Positions 41,509 through 52,342 of a stretch of DNA of 64,000 bases are shown piece by piece (the stretch's first letter is position 1; the number at the start of each line of letters is the position of its first letter). The stretch spans positions 49,757-113,756 of the forward strand of contig CACKMG010000002.1 of NCBI GenBank assembly GCA_902601235.1, read 5' to 3'. Position numbers and translations under genes: made by a program. The DNA is from an uncultured Pelagibacteraceae bacterium. Its GTDB lineage: Bacteria > Pseudomonadota > Alphaproteobacteria > Pelagibacterales > Pelagibacteraceae. Under the pieces are notes generated by a model. The model did not search any database and had not been told where the DNA came from. It was given only the letters and a program-made list of their open reading frames with translations.

Positions 41509-42535
41509 AACGTAAACATGGACATTTCTTAAATTGATTTGGACACTGTGTCTTTGGAGGAAAAAGATCTCCATTAAAATTATATTCTTGTTTGTTTATT
41601 ATTAGATCAGACATAGCTTTTATATAATTATCGTTAGTTCCAAGTGCTGGTACTCTTGAATAATTTTTACAGCCATTTTTGTCTGCGAGTTCTTTATATT
41701 CTATATCAAGTTCAACTAGAGTTTCGGAATGCTCGGACACAAAAGCAACTGGAACTAAAACAATGTGTTTTCTTAGTTTAGCATTTTCAATAATTACATC
41801 TTCAGTAGAAGGACCAATCCATTTTAAAGGACCAACGCGACTTTGATAGCTTAATATCCAATCAAGTCCTTCAATCTTTAAAGATTTAACAATTTGATTG
41901 ACAGACTGTTCAACTTGCCATTGATATGGATCTCCCTTTTTAATATTTTTTTCGGGTAGGCCGTGCGCTGAAAAAATTAATTTGAAATTTTTTATATTAT
42001 TAATTTTTTTGATTATTTCCTCTTTGTGAGCTTGTATAAAATTTTCGTCAGTTGGATAACAGCAGATAGTACTCGTTTTTACTTTAAACTCATTTTTTTT
42101 ACAAACATCGTTCCATTCTTTTATAGATGATCCAGATGTTGCTGCTGAATATTGAGGATAAAGCGGCATTAAAATTACTTCTTCTGGGTTATAATTAATA
42201 ACTTCCTTAATCACGGTTTCTGCTCTTGGGTGCCAACATCTCATAACTATAAAACACTTATATTCTGAAAGCTTATCATTTTCGTTGAGTTTTAATTCTA
42301 AAGCAGAGGCCTGGTCTTTGGTAAGTTGTAAGATGGGTGACGAGCCACCTAATTCTTGATAAATTTTTTTTGCGATAGGAGCTCTCCTATTGGCTATTAG
42401 TTTTGCTAACGGGTATCTAAAAAAACTAGGTAAATTTAAAATTGCCGGATCATTAAATAGATTAAATAAAAAAGGCTCTACATTTACTAGTTTATCTGGG
42501 CCGCCTAAATTAAATAATATTACTGCTTTTTTCAT
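41501..42535 (-). CDS. hemH: Ferrochelatase
   Basis: ILFNLGGPDKLVNVEPFLFNLFNDP, LPLYPQYSAATSGS, SAHGLPEKNIKKGDPY, C-terminal CPNQFKKCPCLRYE. Confidence 0.96.
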   Translation of the reverse strand: MKKAVILFNLGGPDKLVNVEPFLFNLFNDPAILNLPSFFRYPLAKLIANRRAPIAKKIYQELGGSSPILQLTKDQASALELKLNENDKLSEYKCFIVMRCWHPRAETVIKEVINYNPEEVILMPLYPQYSAATSGSSIKEWNDVCKKNEFKVKTSTICCYPTDENFIQAHKEEIIKKINNIKNFKLIFSAHGLPEKNIKKGDPYQWQVEQSVNQIVKSLKIEGLDWILSYQSRVGPLKWIGPSTEDVIIENAKLRKHIVLVPVAFVSEHSETLVELDIEYKELADKNGCKNYSRVPALGTNDNYIKAMSDLIINKQEYNFNGDLFPPKTQCPNQFKKCPCLRYE

Positions 42536-43537
42536 TTAATAGTCTTTTACAGTCTTTACTAAATATTCCATCATATTTGGGTCCGTATCAGGGAGAACCC
42601 CATGACCTAAATTGAATATGTATGGATGATCTTTAAAAATGTCTAAATATTTTATTATATTTTTCTTTAAATTTTCTTTATCTGTTAATAATATTTTCGG
42701 GTCTAGTCCCCCTTGTATAGGTATATCAATTTCTTTACTAATCTTTATTGGATCTATATCGTAATCTATACAAATTGCATCAGGTTTAACAATTTCGCAA
42801 AAATTTTTGTAATTTTTTATACCTTTTGGAAAACATATAACGGGTACATTTAGGGTTTTGACATATTCTACTATATTTAATGTTGGTATGAAAACAAAGT
42901 TTGGTAAATCTTTTTCATCCAATAAACCTGCCCAACTATCAAAAATTTGGATTATTTCAGCTCCATTTTCAATTTGGTTTTTAATGTGGATTTTTAAAAA
43001 TTTTTCTAAAATTATTAAAATTCTATTAATTAAAAATTCATCTTTAAAAAAATCATCCTTTAATTTTAATTTAGGGGATTGTTGATTAATTATATAAACT
43101 AATAAAGTCCATGGAGCGCCAACAAAACCTATGGTACTTTTGTTCTCTGTGAGTTTATTTTTACTAACTAAGTTAATGGCTTTATAAACTGGATAAACTT
43201 TCTCAACAAAATCTATGTCATCTAACTTAGAGGTTCTATTTAAATCAAATTTACCCAAAACAGGTCCAAAATTTTTCTTAAATTCTACCTTTTGATGCAA
43301 ACCATACGGCAACATTAATATATCTGAAAAAATTATAGCTGCATCTAAATCAAATCTTTTTAAAGGTTGAAGAGTAATTTCAGATGATAAATTTTCATTC
43401 AAACAAAGTTTTATAAAATCTGGATTTTTTTTTCTAATTTCCCTGAATTCTGGTAAATATCTACCAGCCTGTCTCATTATCCATAAAGGATTAATACTGG
43501 TTTTTTTATTTAATATTACTTCTTTTATTGGTGACAT
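42536..43537 (-). CDS. hemE: Uroporphyrinogen decarboxylase
   Basis: PLWIMRQAGRYLPEFRE, FSDILMLPYGL, FNLGHGVLPDTDP. Confidence 0.97.
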   Translation of the reverse strand: MSPIKEVILNKKTSINPLWIMRQAGRYLPEFREIRKKNPDFIKLCLNENLSSEITLQPLKRFDLDAAIIFSDILMLPYGLHQKVEFKKNFGPVLGKFDLNRTSKLDDIDFVEKVYPVYKAINLVSKNKLTENKSTIGFVGAPWTLLVYIINQQSPKLKLKDDFFKDEFLINRILIILEKFLKIHIKNQIENGAEIIQIFDSWAGLLDEKDLPNFVFIPTLNIVEYVKTLNVPVICFPKGIKNYKNFCEIVKPDAICIDYDIDPIKISKEIDIPIQGGLDPKILLTDKENLKKNIIKYLDIFKDHPYIFNLGHGVLPDTDPNMMEYLVKTVKDY

Positions 43538-43819
43538 ATAAATAATTAAATATATCTAATTGTTTATTTAGTATAACCTGTGAATAAAGGTGATTAAATT
43601 TAATAAACATTTTTCTAACTTTTTATTAACACTTAGATCCATCAATACATTTAATATATATGAAAAATTGAAGCTTATTAACAAAACTGAGAAATTACTC
43701 AATAAAGTTATACATTTGTTTAAAAACGTTAATAAAATGCATGTTTTACAAGGATAATTTTAAATTTTTAAAATTGTTTAATTTGATTTAAATAATAAAA
43801 AGTTATTAACATTTAATAC
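43538..43819. other. oriC: Putative chromosomal replication origin (oriC)
   Basis: 282-bp AT-rich divergent gap between hemE and ppsR. DnaA-box-like 9-mers: TTATTAACA at 43623-43631, 43675-43683, 43803-43811 (+); TTATTCACA at 43579-43587 (-); TTATTAACG at 43727-43735 (-); TTATACATT at 43708-43716 (+). Alphaproteobacterial oriC is known beside hemE. Confidence 0.8.
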
Positions 43820-44644
43820 ATGACTAATACATATCAAATATACTTGATTTCAGACTCGACAGGAGAAACTCTTGATAGAATTTTTTTAGCTATAAAAGCT
43901 CAATTTAAAAATATAGAATACAAGATACACACATATTCTTTTACAAGAACTGAAAATCAAATACTCAAAATTTTATCTGATGCTGAGAAAAATTCAAATT
44001 CGATAATTTTATATTCAATAGTAGATAGTAGTTTGGCTAAATATCTCGCAAATATTAGTAGTGATAAAAAAATACCATGTTTTGGAGTTCTTGGAGATCT
44101 GATATTAAGCTTTTCTAAGCTTTTAAATCAAAAAGCATCTCACCAACCAAGCGGACAACATGTTTTAGATGATGAATATTATAAAAGAATAGAGGCCATA
44201 CAGTTTACAATGAATCATGATGATGGAAACTTGGTAAAAGAAATAAATAAGTCAGATATTATTCTTTTAGGGGTCAGTAGAACCAGCAAAACACCAACGG
44301 CAATATATCTGGCTAATAAAGGTTTTAAAACATCAAACATTCCTCTAGTAAATAATAATTCCATTCCAAAATTATTAAGAGAAAACCCTAAAATTTCTTG
44401 TGTTATAGGATTAAGTACAGAACCAGAAAGACTTGCAGATATTAGAAAAAATAGAATGAACTCGCTTAAGGAAACAGAAAATAAATCTTATACAGATCTT
44501 GAAAAAATAAAAGTAGAAGTTGAAGAAGCAAAAAAAACTTTTAAGAGATATAAGTGGCCTTTAATTGATGTTACAAGAAAGTCAGTAGAGGAAACAGCAG
44601 CATCAGTTATTAAAATTTACGAAATATATAAACAAAATGTTTGA
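43820..44644 (+). CDS. ppsR: Pyruvate, phosphate dikinase/PEP synthase regulatory protein (DUF299; RP001-type)
   Basis: YLISDSTGETLDRIF, LLGVSRTSKTPTAIYLANKGFKTSNIPLV, SVEETAASVI. Confidence 0.93.
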   Translation: MTNTYQIYLISDSTGETLDRIFLAIKAQFKNIEYKIHTYSFTRTENQILKILSDAEKNSNSIILYSIVDSSLAKYLANISSDKKIPCFGVLGDLILSFSKLLNQKASHQPSGQHVLDDEYYKRIEAIQFTMNHDDGNLVKEINKSDIILLGVSRTSKTPTAIYLANKGFKTSNIPLVNNNSIPKLLRENPKISCVIGLSTEPERLADIRKNRMNSLKETENKSYTDLEKIKVEVEEAKKTFKRYKWPLIDVTRKSVEETAASVIKIYEIYKQNV

Positions 44645-45227
44645 AATTATACTTGCTTCAAAAAGTAAAGTAAGAAAAAAAATACTTGATCAAAACAATA
44701 TATTAAATCGAGCAGAACCATCCAATGTGGATGAAGATGTAGTAAAAAATAGCTTAATAAACAAAAAAGCTTCTCCAACAATAATTTCTAAAAATTTAGC
44801 AGAGTTAAAGGCTAATAAAGTTAGTCTTAAAAATCCTGAGACTATTGTTTTGGGGGCAGACAGTGTGATTGATTTAGATGGTCAAATTATATCTAAACCA
44901 ATTAATAGAGAAGAAGCACTTAATATTCTTAAAAGACTTAATGGTAAAAAACACTATTTAATTAGTTCAGTTTGCATTTCCAAAAATGGGAAAATGGTTT
45001 GGAATCATTCAGAAAAAGCATCATTAAAAATGAAAAATTTTAGCGAAAAAGAATTAAAAGAATATTTAGCAAAAATATCCGACGAAGCACTATATGCTTA
45101 CAATGTATATCAAATTGAAGGTGAGGGAAGAAATTTATTTTCAAGTATTGAGGGAGATGAAAATACAATAATGGGTCTCCCCGTAAGAGAAATTAAAGCG
45201 TACTTAAATAATTATAAATCTCTATGA
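44637..45227 (+). CDS. maf: Maf-family nucleotide pyrophosphatase
   Basis: ILASKSKVRKKIL, VLGADSVID, GLPVREIKAYL. Confidence 0.92.
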   Translation: MFEIILASKSKVRKKILDQNNILNRAEPSNVDEDVVKNSLINKKASPTIISKNLAELKANKVSLKNPETIVLGADSVIDLDGQIISKPINREEALNILKRLNGKKHYLISSVCISKNGKMVWNHSEKASLKMKNFSEKELKEYLAKISDEALYAYNVYQIEGEGRNLFSSIEGDENTIMGLPVREIKAYLNNYKSL

Positions 45228-46018
45228 AAAATTATTTGGTTATTGGAAATCCTATAGAACATTCAAATTCACCACAACTTCATAATTATTGGTTTAAAAT
45301 AAATAATATAAATGCGATTTATAAAAAGAAAAAATTAAATTTGAATGATTTAAAAGATTTAACCTCAAAAATAAAAAATTTAGAAATAAATGGAGCAAAC
45401 GTAACAGTTCCGTTTAAAAAAGATATCATCCCTTATATGGATGAGTTAAGTTTAGAGTCTAGAAACACTCAATCAGTCAACACAATTTATTTAAATAACA
45501 ATAAATTAGTGGGTCATAACACAGATGTCGAAGGATTTGAAATTGCAATTAAAGAAACTAAATTTGACTTATATAGAAAAAAAATCTTTATACTAGGAGC
45601 TGGAGGAGTGGTACCGTCTATAATTTATGCTTTAAATAAAACAAACGTCTCAGAAATTATAATAACAAATAGAACAAGAAGTAAAGCCGACCTTTTAAGA
45701 AATTTATTCAATAACATATCTATAGTTGACTGGGGAGAAATACCAAACTTTGATATGATTATTAATGCTACAAGTTTAGGTCTTGATATTAAGGATGAAA
45801 TAAATTTAGATTTTTCCAACGTTGAAAAAGAAAAATTTTTTTATGATGTAATATATAATCCTCAAGAAACAAATTTCTTAAAAAAAGCCAAAAAAAGGGG
45901 CAACAAAACCGAAAATGGGAAAAAGATGTTTATTTATCAAGCTGCCGCTGCTTTTAATATTTGGCACAATATTTATCCAAAAATTAACAATGAAGTATAT
46001 AAACTTTTGAATAAATGA
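45224..46018 (+). CDS. aroE: Shikimate dehydrogenase
   Basis: VIGNPIEHSNSPQLHN, NGANVTVPFKKDI, GHNTDVEGF, FILGAGGVVPSIIYAL. Confidence 0.96.
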   Translation: MKNYLVIGNPIEHSNSPQLHNYWFKINNINAIYKKKKLNLNDLKDLTSKIKNLEINGANVTVPFKKDIIPYMDELSLESRNTQSVNTIYLNNNKLVGHNTDVEGFEIAIKETKFDLYRKKIFILGAGGVVPSIIYALNKTNVSEIIITNRTRSKADLLRNLFNNISIVDWGEIPNFDMIINATSLGLDIKDEINLDFSNVEKEKFFYDVIYNPQETNFLKKAKKRGNKTENGKKMFIYQAAAAFNIWHNIYPKINNEVYKLLNK

Positions 46019-46581
46019 AAAGAATTGGAATATTAGGAAACATTGGATCGGGTAAAAGTTATGTGGCCAGATGTTTCGGATTTCCAGTTTTTAATGCAGA
46101 TAAAGAGGTAAGTAAATTATACAAAAATGATAAAAAAATATTTTATAAATTAAAAAAAATTTTACCAAAATATTTTAATAAATTTCCTATTAAAAAACAT
46201 GAAGTTTTAAATGCTATTCTAGATGAAAGAAACAATTTAAAAAAAATTGTAAAGATTGTTCATTTAGAAATAAGAAAAAAAATGAACCTCTTTCTAAAGC
46301 GAAATAAAAATAAAAAAGCTGTTATTCTAGATGTCCCTCTTTTGTTAGAAAATAAAATTAACAAAAAAGGTGATATCCTTGTATTTGTACAATCTAATAA
46401 ATTTGATATTCAAAAAAAATTAAAAAAAAGAAAAAATTTTGATCAAAAATTATTATATATATTTAAAAAAATTCAATTTCCTGTAGATTATAAAAAGAAA
46501 AAATCTCAATTTATCATAAAAAATGATTTTACGAGGAAAACAGTCTTAAAATATGTTAAATATATTTTAAAACAATTATAA
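46015..46581 (+). CDS. coaE: Dephospho-CoA kinase
   Basis: IGILGNIGSGKSYVARCF, FNADKEVSKLY, DVPLLLENKI. Confidence 0.92.
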   Translation: MKRIGILGNIGSGKSYVARCFGFPVFNADKEVSKLYKNDKKIFYKLKKILPKYFNKFPIKKHEVLNAILDERNNLKKIVKIVHLEIRKKMNLFLKRNKNKKAVILDVPLLLENKINKKGDILVFVQSNKFDIQKKLKKRKNFDQKLLYIFKKIQFPVDYKKKKSQFIIKNDFTRKTVLKYVKYILKQL

Positions 46582-46583
46582 TA

Positions 46584-47249
46584 ATGAAAGAAATTGTTCT
46601 TGATACAGAAACAACAGGATTATCTGTTAAAGAGGGTCACCGAATAGTCGAGATAGGATGTATTGAACTAGAAAATTATATCCCCACAAACAACAACTTC
46701 CATTGCTATTTAAATCCAGGGAGGAAAGTTTCTGAAAAGGCTTTAGAAACTCATGGATATACGGATGAATTCTTGTCTGATAAAAAAAAATTTAATGAAA
46801 TAGTTGATGATTTTTTAATTTATATAAAAGGAAAAAAATTAATTATTCATAATGCTGAATTTGATTTATCGCATTTAAATAATGAATTGAAAATAGCAGG
46901 TAAAGATTTAATTAATAATGAAATTATAGATACTGTTGTTTTAGCAAGAGACAAATTCCCAGGATCTTTTAACAGTCTAGATGCACTTTGTAAAAGATAT
47001 AGGATTGATAATTCTAAAAGAAAAAAACATACTGCTTTAGTCGATTGTGAATTATTATCAAAAGTATATATAAATTTAATTGACCAAAAAGAACCTACTT
47101 TGAATTTTAAAAATTCTGAAATGGAAAGGTCAAATATTGTTTATAAAAATATTGACTATTTTAAGAAGATTATAAAGCCCTCTGATGAGGAAAAAATTAA
47201 CCATGAAGAATTTTTGAAAACTAACTTAAAAAAGAATTTTTTTAATTAA
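46584..47249 (+). CDS. dnaQ: DNA polymerase III epsilon subunit (proofreading exonuclease)
   Basis: IVLDTETTGLSVKEGHRIVEIGCIEL, HNAEFDLSHLNNEL, KKHTALVDCELLSKVY. Confidence 0.95.
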   Translation: MKEIVLDTETTGLSVKEGHRIVEIGCIELENYIPTNNNFHCYLNPGRKVSEKALETHGYTDEFLSDKKKFNEIVDDFLIYIKGKKLIIHNAEFDLSHLNNELKIAGKDLINNEIIDTVVLARDKFPGSFNSLDALCKRYRIDNSKRKKHTALVDCELLSKVYINLIDQKEPTLNFKNSEMERSNIVYKNIDYFKKIIKPSDEEKINHEEFLKTNLKKNFFN

Positions 47250-47670
47250 ATCTTTGATTGAAGAGCTTTTCAAAGTCAATTTTTTTTTCAAATTTTACTT
47301 CTGGATAACCTGAATTATGGAGTAAATTTAAAAATGATGCTTCTATATTTGGATAAATATCTTTTTGAACATCACAAAGAATTATTTTTTCAATGTCCTT
47401 TTTTTCCTTAATCTCTTCACTTACTTTTATTACTGTGCAAAATACTATTTCAAAATAAGATTTTTTATTATCTTGATTTTTATCTTCATATTTAAGGGTT
47501 GTGCTGATCTCTACTAATTTATCTTTTAAAGGTTTAGAAGTTATACCAATATCTAATTGATATTTCGCTATATTTTTTTTTACAAATAAGAACGTTTCAA
47601 TGTCAGGAGTTTCACTCGACATATCTTTTATATATTTTGTTAAAATCTTATATTTTTCTGTTTTTGTCAT
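47242..47670 (-). CDS. secB: Protein-export chaperone SecB (start adjusted)
   Basis: KYIKDMSSETPDIETFL, FEIVFCTVIKV, DIYPNIEASFLNLLHNSGYPEV; neighbour of dnaQ and fxsA. Confidence 0.85.
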   Translation of the reverse strand: MTKTEKYKILTKYIKDMSSETPDIETFLFVKKNIAKYQLDIGITSKPLKDKLVEISTTLKYEDKNQDNKKSYFEIVFCTVIKVSEEIKEKKDIEKIILCDVQKDIYPNIEASFLNLLHNSGYPEVKFEKKIDFEKLFNQRFN

Positions 47671-48073
47671 CTTCAATATCTTCAAATTCTCCATCTATAT
47701 AAGTTTTTTTTACAGAAGTTTTTTTTTTAAATTTTTTTAAAAATTTTCCTAAAAATAATTTTCTTGATAATGGAAATAATAATAAAAATCCCAAGACATC
47801 AGTTGCAAAACCGGGGATTATTAACATGATAGCAGCCAAAGCAATTGTAGCGCCAGAAATTATTTCGTAAGCTGGCAACTCGTTTTTAGTAAACTGTATA
47901 ATCCCTGATTTTAGAGTATTTAACCCTTCGTATCTTGCATAAATTACACCGACAATGGCTGTAATAAATACCAGTGAAATTGTATTAAAAGCTCCAATTT
48001 GTCCTCCCACTTTAATGAATAGATAAATTTCGATTATTGGAACTAAAATAATGGTTAAAAGAACTGTGTTCAT
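47648..48073 (-). CDS. fxsA: FxsA family membrane protein
   Basis: PIIEIYLFIKVGGQIGAFNTISLVFITAIVGVIYARYEG; IPGFATDVLGFLLLFP. Confidence 0.9.
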   Translation of the reverse strand: MNTVLLTIILVPIIEIYLFIKVGGQIGAFNTISLVFITAIVGVIYARYEGLNTLKSGIIQFTKNELPAYEIISGATIALAAIMLIIPGFATDVLGFLLLFPLSRKLFLGKFLKKFKKKTSVKKTYIDGEFEDIEDDKNRKI

Positions 48074-48130
48074 TTGTCTTTAATGTAATTGTTAGTTGAA
48101 ATTATTCAACATAGTAATTAAGTTATATTC

Positions 48131-48727
48131 ATGAATTATAGTTTTGAATATATAGATATAATTTTGCTTGCAATGATTGCAGGGTTTATTTTTTTAAGAC
48201 TAAGAGGAATTCTTGGAAAAAGAACAGGTTTTGAAGGTAAATCTGCTCCTCAATTTGAGGAAATTTTAAAAAACGTAGATGCAAAATTAAAAAAAGAACA
48301 AAATCTTAATTTTGATGAAAATGCCCAAAAAGATTTTTTAAAAGGTGCTAAAATAGCTTACGAAACTATTATTACTGACTTCAGTGATGACGATAATAAA
48401 CTTATAAAAAGCAAACCTTTGTTAAGTCAAAAAATACAAGAACAGTTTAATCAAGCTTTAAAAGAAAGAAGTAACAAGGGTCATTTCGCTGAAATAACTT
48501 TCATTGGTGTAAATTCAGCAGATATTAAAGAACATAAAAAGAATAATAATTTACTTCAAGTGACTGTAGACTTTGTTGGTGAGGTAATTACTTGTATAAG
48601 AGACAAGGATAAAAAAATTATATCTGGTGATCCTGAAAAAATTAAAAAAATCTATGATACTTGGGTCTTTTCAAGAGATATGAGATCTAACAACCCAAAT
48701 TGGCAATTAGTAGATATTTTAACATAA
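48131..48727 (+). CDS. Tim44-like domain protein
   Basis: N-terminal TM, LRGILGKRTGFEGK; FLKGAKIAYETIITDFSDDD; VDFVGEVITCIRD; DTWVFSRDMRSNNPNWQLVDI. Confidence 0.85.
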   Translation: MNYSFEYIDIILLAMIAGFIFLRLRGILGKRTGFEGKSAPQFEEILKNVDAKLKKEQNLNFDENAQKDFLKGAKIAYETIITDFSDDDNKLIKSKPLLSQKIQEQFNQALKERSNKGHFAEITFIGVNSADIKEHKKNNNLLQVTVDFVGEVITCIRDKDKKIISGDPEKIKKIYDTWVFSRDMRSNNPNWQLVDILT

Positions 48728-49141
48728 TTGAGTAACAAAATTTCAGATAAAGATAAAAAAGATTGGAAAGATTTTTTATCTAAAGACGAAAGCTTACCCG
48801 ATAAAGATTCTAAGTATATCCAAAAGGAAGTAACTAAAACTAAAAAATTTGATTTACATGGTTACTCTTTAGGAGAAGCGAACAGTAAAGTAGAGAGCTT
48901 TATAAATGAATCTTATAAAAATGGTGTAAGAAAATTATTAATAATTACAGGAAAGGGACTTCATTCACAAAACGAAAAGAATCCTTATGTTTCAAAAAAT
49001 CTTAGTATACTAAGATACTCTGTGCCAGATTATATCAAAAAAAATTCTGAATTAATGGGCAAAATCATTAATATTTCAGATGCAGAAATTGAGGATGGTG
49101 GAAGCGGCGCTTTCTATATTTTTTTAAAAAAAAGATTATAA
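48728..49141 (+). CDS. Smr-domain protein (TTG start)
   Basis: [42 protein letters not shown]. Confidence 0.88.
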   Translation: MSNKISDKDKKDWKDFLSKDESLPDKDSKYIQKEVTKTKKFDLHGYSLGEANSKVESFINESYKNGVRKLLIITGKGLHSQNEKNPYVSKNLSILRYSVPDYIKKNSELMGKIINISDAEIEDGGSGAFYIFLKKRL

Positions 49142-50509
49142 AATAAATTTTGAAAGGTCAGTATCTTTTACTAAATTATCAAGGTTTTTATTAATATATT
49201 CTTTGTTAATTATAATTTTTTCTCCAGATCTGTCAGTTGCAGTAAAACTTATGTCATCTAATATTTTTTCTATTATGGTATGTAATCTTCTTGCACCAAT
49301 ATTTTCAACTGTTGTATTTACTTCTGAAGCAATTTTTGCAATAGCATCAATACCATCCTCTGAAAACTCTAAATCAACATTTTCAGTTTTTAACAATGCT
49401 ATGTATTGTTTAATTAAACTATAATCAGGTTCTTTTAGTATTCTTTTAAAATCATCACTTGTAAGAGCTTCTAGTTCTACTCTTATTGGTAATCTCCCTT
49501 GAAGCTCTGGTAATAAATCTGAAGGTTTTGCAAGTTGAAATGCTCCAGATGCAATGAACAGTATATGATCTGTTTTAATTGGACCGTATTTAGTATTTAC
49601 AGTTGTTCCTTCAATCAAAGGTAATAAATCTCTTTGAACACCTTCTCTAGATACATCACCACCAATCCTATCAGTTCTTCCAGAAATTTTATCTATTTCA
49701 TCTAAAAAAACTATTCCATTATTTTCAGTCGATATTTTTGCTGTTTTAATAATTTTATCTTGTTCAATCAATTTATCAGATTCATCATTGATTAAAATTT
49801 CGTGAGACTCTTTAACTGTCATTTTTTTCTTTTTTTCTTTAGCTCCCATAGATTTACCAAGCATTTCTCCAATGTTTATCATACCTACATTAGCTCCAGG
49901 CATTCCAGGTATTTCAAACGATGCACCACTTCCACCAGTATCGCTAACAGCTATTTCAATTTCATTATCATCTAGATCACCATTTCTTAATCTTTTTCGA
50001 AAACTCTCTCTTGTAGCCAAACTTGCTTTTTTTCCAACAAGTGCGTCTAAAACTTTTTCTTCTGCTAGTTTTTGAGCTTTAGAGTATACCTCTTTTCTTT
50101 TTTTAACTTTTTCCATTGATATGGCTATTTCAATTAGATCTCTTATAATTTGTTCAACATCCCTTCCAACATAACCAACTTCAGTAAATCTTGTTGCTTC
50201 AACTTTAACAAAAGGCGCTTCTGCTAATTTTGATAATCTTCTTGAAATTTCCGTTTTTCCAACTCCAGTTGGTCCAATCATTAAAATATTTTTTGGAAGA
50301 ACCTCGTTTTTCATTTCACCTTTTAAGGCTTGTCTTCTCCATCTATTTCTTAATGCTACTGCTACAGCTTTTTTGGCTTTATTTTGACCAACGACAAACC
50401 TATCAAGTTCGGAGACAATTTCTCGAGGTGAGAGTGAACTACCTACTGTATTTTCCGATTTTTGATCTTTTTCTTTTGGATGCAATTTTGTAACGTTAGA
50501 ATTATCCAT
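49136..50509 (-). CDS. hslU: HslU ATPase subunit of HslUV protease
   Basis: [73 protein letters not shown]. Confidence 0.98.
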   Translation of the reverse strand: MDNSNVTKLHPKEKDQKSENTVGSSLSPREIVSELDRFVVGQNKAKKAVAVALRNRWRRQALKGEMKNEVLPKNILMIGPTGVGKTEISRRLSKLAEAPFVKVEATRFTEVGYVGRDVEQIIRDLIEIAISMEKVKKRKEVYSKAQKLAEEKVLDALVGKKASLATRESFRKRLRNGDLDDNEIEIAVSDTGGSGASFEIPGMPGANVGMINIGEMLGKSMGAKEKKKKMTVKESHEILINDESDKLIEQDKIIKTAKISTENNGIVFLDEIDKISGRTDRIGGDVSREGVQRDLLPLIEGTTVNTKYGPIKTDHILFIASGAFQLAKPSDLLPELQGRLPIRVELEALTSDDFKRILKEPDYSLIKQYIALLKTENVDLEFSEDGIDAIAKIASEVNTTVENIGARRLHTIIEKILDDISFTATDRSGEKIIINKEYINKNLDNLVKDTDLSKFIL

Positions 50510-51024
50510 TATATTTTTTCTATTTTAACATTATTGTTTGTAAACACACATATCTCTGCTGCTACTTCTATAGCTTTTTTTGCAATTTCTTCTGCATTCA
50601 TTTCAGTCCCCATTAAAACTTTTCCAGCCGCTAGCGCATAATTGCCTCCTGAACCGATTCCAATTACGTCACCTTCAGGTTCCAAAACATCTCCAGTACC
50701 AGAAATTATATAGCTGTTTTCTTTATCTCCAACAGCCATTAAAGCCTCTAATCTTCTTAAATATTTATCCGTTCTCCAATCTTTAGCTAGCTCCACAGCT
50801 GCCCTTGATAAATTACCGGCATGTTTCTCTAATTTTGCCTCAAGTCTTTCAAATAAAGTAAGCGCATCTGCAGTAGATCCTGCAAATCCTGCAACAACAC
50901 CTTTTTTTTCAATCTTTCTAACTTTAGAAGCTGTGCTTTTAACAACAGTATTTCCCATGCTTACTTGGCCATCACCCGCTACAACTACTTCATTATTTCT
51001 TCTTACTAATACAATTGTTGTCAT
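50509..51024 (-). CDS. hslV: HslV peptidase subunit
   Basis: [37 protein letters not shown]. Confidence 0.98.
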   Translation of the reverse strand: MTTIVLVRRNNEVVVAGDGQVSMGNTVVKSTASKVRKIEKKGVVAGFAGSTADALTLFERLEAKLEKHAGNLSRAAVELAKDWRTDKYLRRLEALMAVGDKENSYIISGTGDVLEPEGDVIGIGSGGNYALAAGKVLMGTEMNAEEIAKKAIEVAAEICVFTNNNVKIEKI

Positions 51025-51115
51025 AGATTATAAATGGATATTAATTTTGATAGTTCAAGCCCAGGTTTAGTATTATTGCCATAATTGAATAATATATGTA
51101 TACCTGTTTTAAATT

Positions 51116-51706
51116 ATGAAGCGTAAAGGTAAAATAAGTAGAAAAACCAAAGAGACCAGCATTAGTGTTGATCTAAATATTGATGGTAAGGGAAAGTATA
51201 AAATAGATACTGGGATAGGTTTTCTCAATCATATGTTAGAGCAGCTATCTAAGCATTCATCTATTGATATGAATATTAAAGCTAAAGGAGATACATATAT
51301 TGATTTACATCATACCACTGAAGATACAGGTATTGCAATTGGAGAGGCTTTAAAAAAAGCATCAAAAAAATTTGTTGGAATTAGAAGATATGCGCATGCA
51401 ATGATTCCTATGGATGAAACATTAACACGTGTCGCAATCGATGTATCAAACAGACCTTATTTAATTTGGAAAGTTAATCTTAAAGTTGAAAAGCTTGGAG
51501 AGATGGATACGGAATTATTTAAAGAATGGTTTCAAGCATTTTCACAAGCAGCAGGAATAACTCTACACATTGAAAATATTTACGGTGATAATAGCCACCA
51601 TATTATTGAGTCCTGCTTTAAAGGATTAGCAAGATCTTTAAGAAGTGCATTAGAAATGGACCCAAGGAATAAAAAATCAATTCCTTCTACCAAAGGTTCT
51701 TTATAA
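51116..51706 (+). CDS. hisB: Imidazoleglycerol-phosphate dehydratase
   Basis: [50 protein letters not shown]. Confidence 0.97.
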   Translation: MKRKGKISRKTKETSISVDLNIDGKGKYKIDTGIGFLNHMLEQLSKHSSIDMNIKAKGDTYIDLHHTTEDTGIAIGEALKKASKKFVGIRRYAHAMIPMDETLTRVAIDVSNRPYLIWKVNLKVEKLGEMDTELFKEWFQAFSQAAGITLHIENIYGDNSHHIIESCFKGLARSLRSALEMDPRNKKSIPSTKGSL

Positions 51707-51711
51707 ATTTA

Positions 51712-52338
51712 ATGAATGTTACAATTGTTGATTATAATTCGGGCAATATAAGCTCAGTAATAAACTCTTTTAGAGAAGTTGCCAAAGATAAAGTAAATTT
51801 AGCTGTTACCTCAGATTTAAATAAAATCAAATCAAGTGATAAATTAGTTTTACCAGGGCAGGGATCATTTAAAAGTTGTATAGATGCTTTAACCAAGATT
51901 GATGGCCTTACAGATGCGCTGAACGAATTTGTAATGATCAACAAAAAAACTCTTCTTGGAATTTGTGTAGGTCTTCAAATGTTTGCTGATATGGGTTATG
52001 AAGAAACTGAAACAAAAGGATTAGGTTGGATTTCAGGAAAAGTTTCAAAAATAGATAATCAGAATGGAAAGTATAAACTTCCTCATATTGGCTGGAATCA
52101 AATCAATATTGTAAAAGATAGCAAGATTTTTAGAAATATAGAGAACAATTCACATATGTACTTTGTTCACAGTTATGAATTTATTCCAGAAGACAAAAAT
52201 ATGATCTTAGCAACAACAGATTATTCCTCAAATATTGTTTGTTCTGTCGAAAAAGAAAATATTTTTGGAACTCAATTTCATCCAGAAAAAAGTGACAAAG
52301 CGGGACTTAAAATAATTGATAATTTTATTAACTTATAA
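51712..52338 (+). CDS. hisH: Imidazole glycerol phosphate synthase, glutamine amidotransferase subunit
   Basis: VTIVDYNSGNISSV, LPGQGSF, LLGICVGLQMFADMGYEE, GTQFHPEKS. Confidence 0.97.
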   Translation: MNVTIVDYNSGNISSVINSFREVAKDKVNLAVTSDLNKIKSSDKLVLPGQGSFKSCIDALTKIDGLTDALNEFVMINKKTLLGICVGLQMFADMGYEETETKGLGWISGKVSKIDNQNGKYKLPHIGWNQINIVKDSKIFRNIENNSHMYFVHSYEFIPEDKNMILATTDYSSNIVCSVEKENIFGTQFHPEKSDKAGLKIIDNFINL

Positions 52339-52342
52339 GACA

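Noticed and set aside
43755-43795. CtrA-type TTAA-N7-TTAA site in the putative origin
   Set aside because: Only spacing-6 TTAA pairs are visible, and such pairs are expected by chance in DNA this AT-rich.
51424-51434. ACACGTGT palindrome in hisB considered as a second parS
   Set aside because: Lacks the flanking TTTC/GAAA half-site bases of parS; likely chance.
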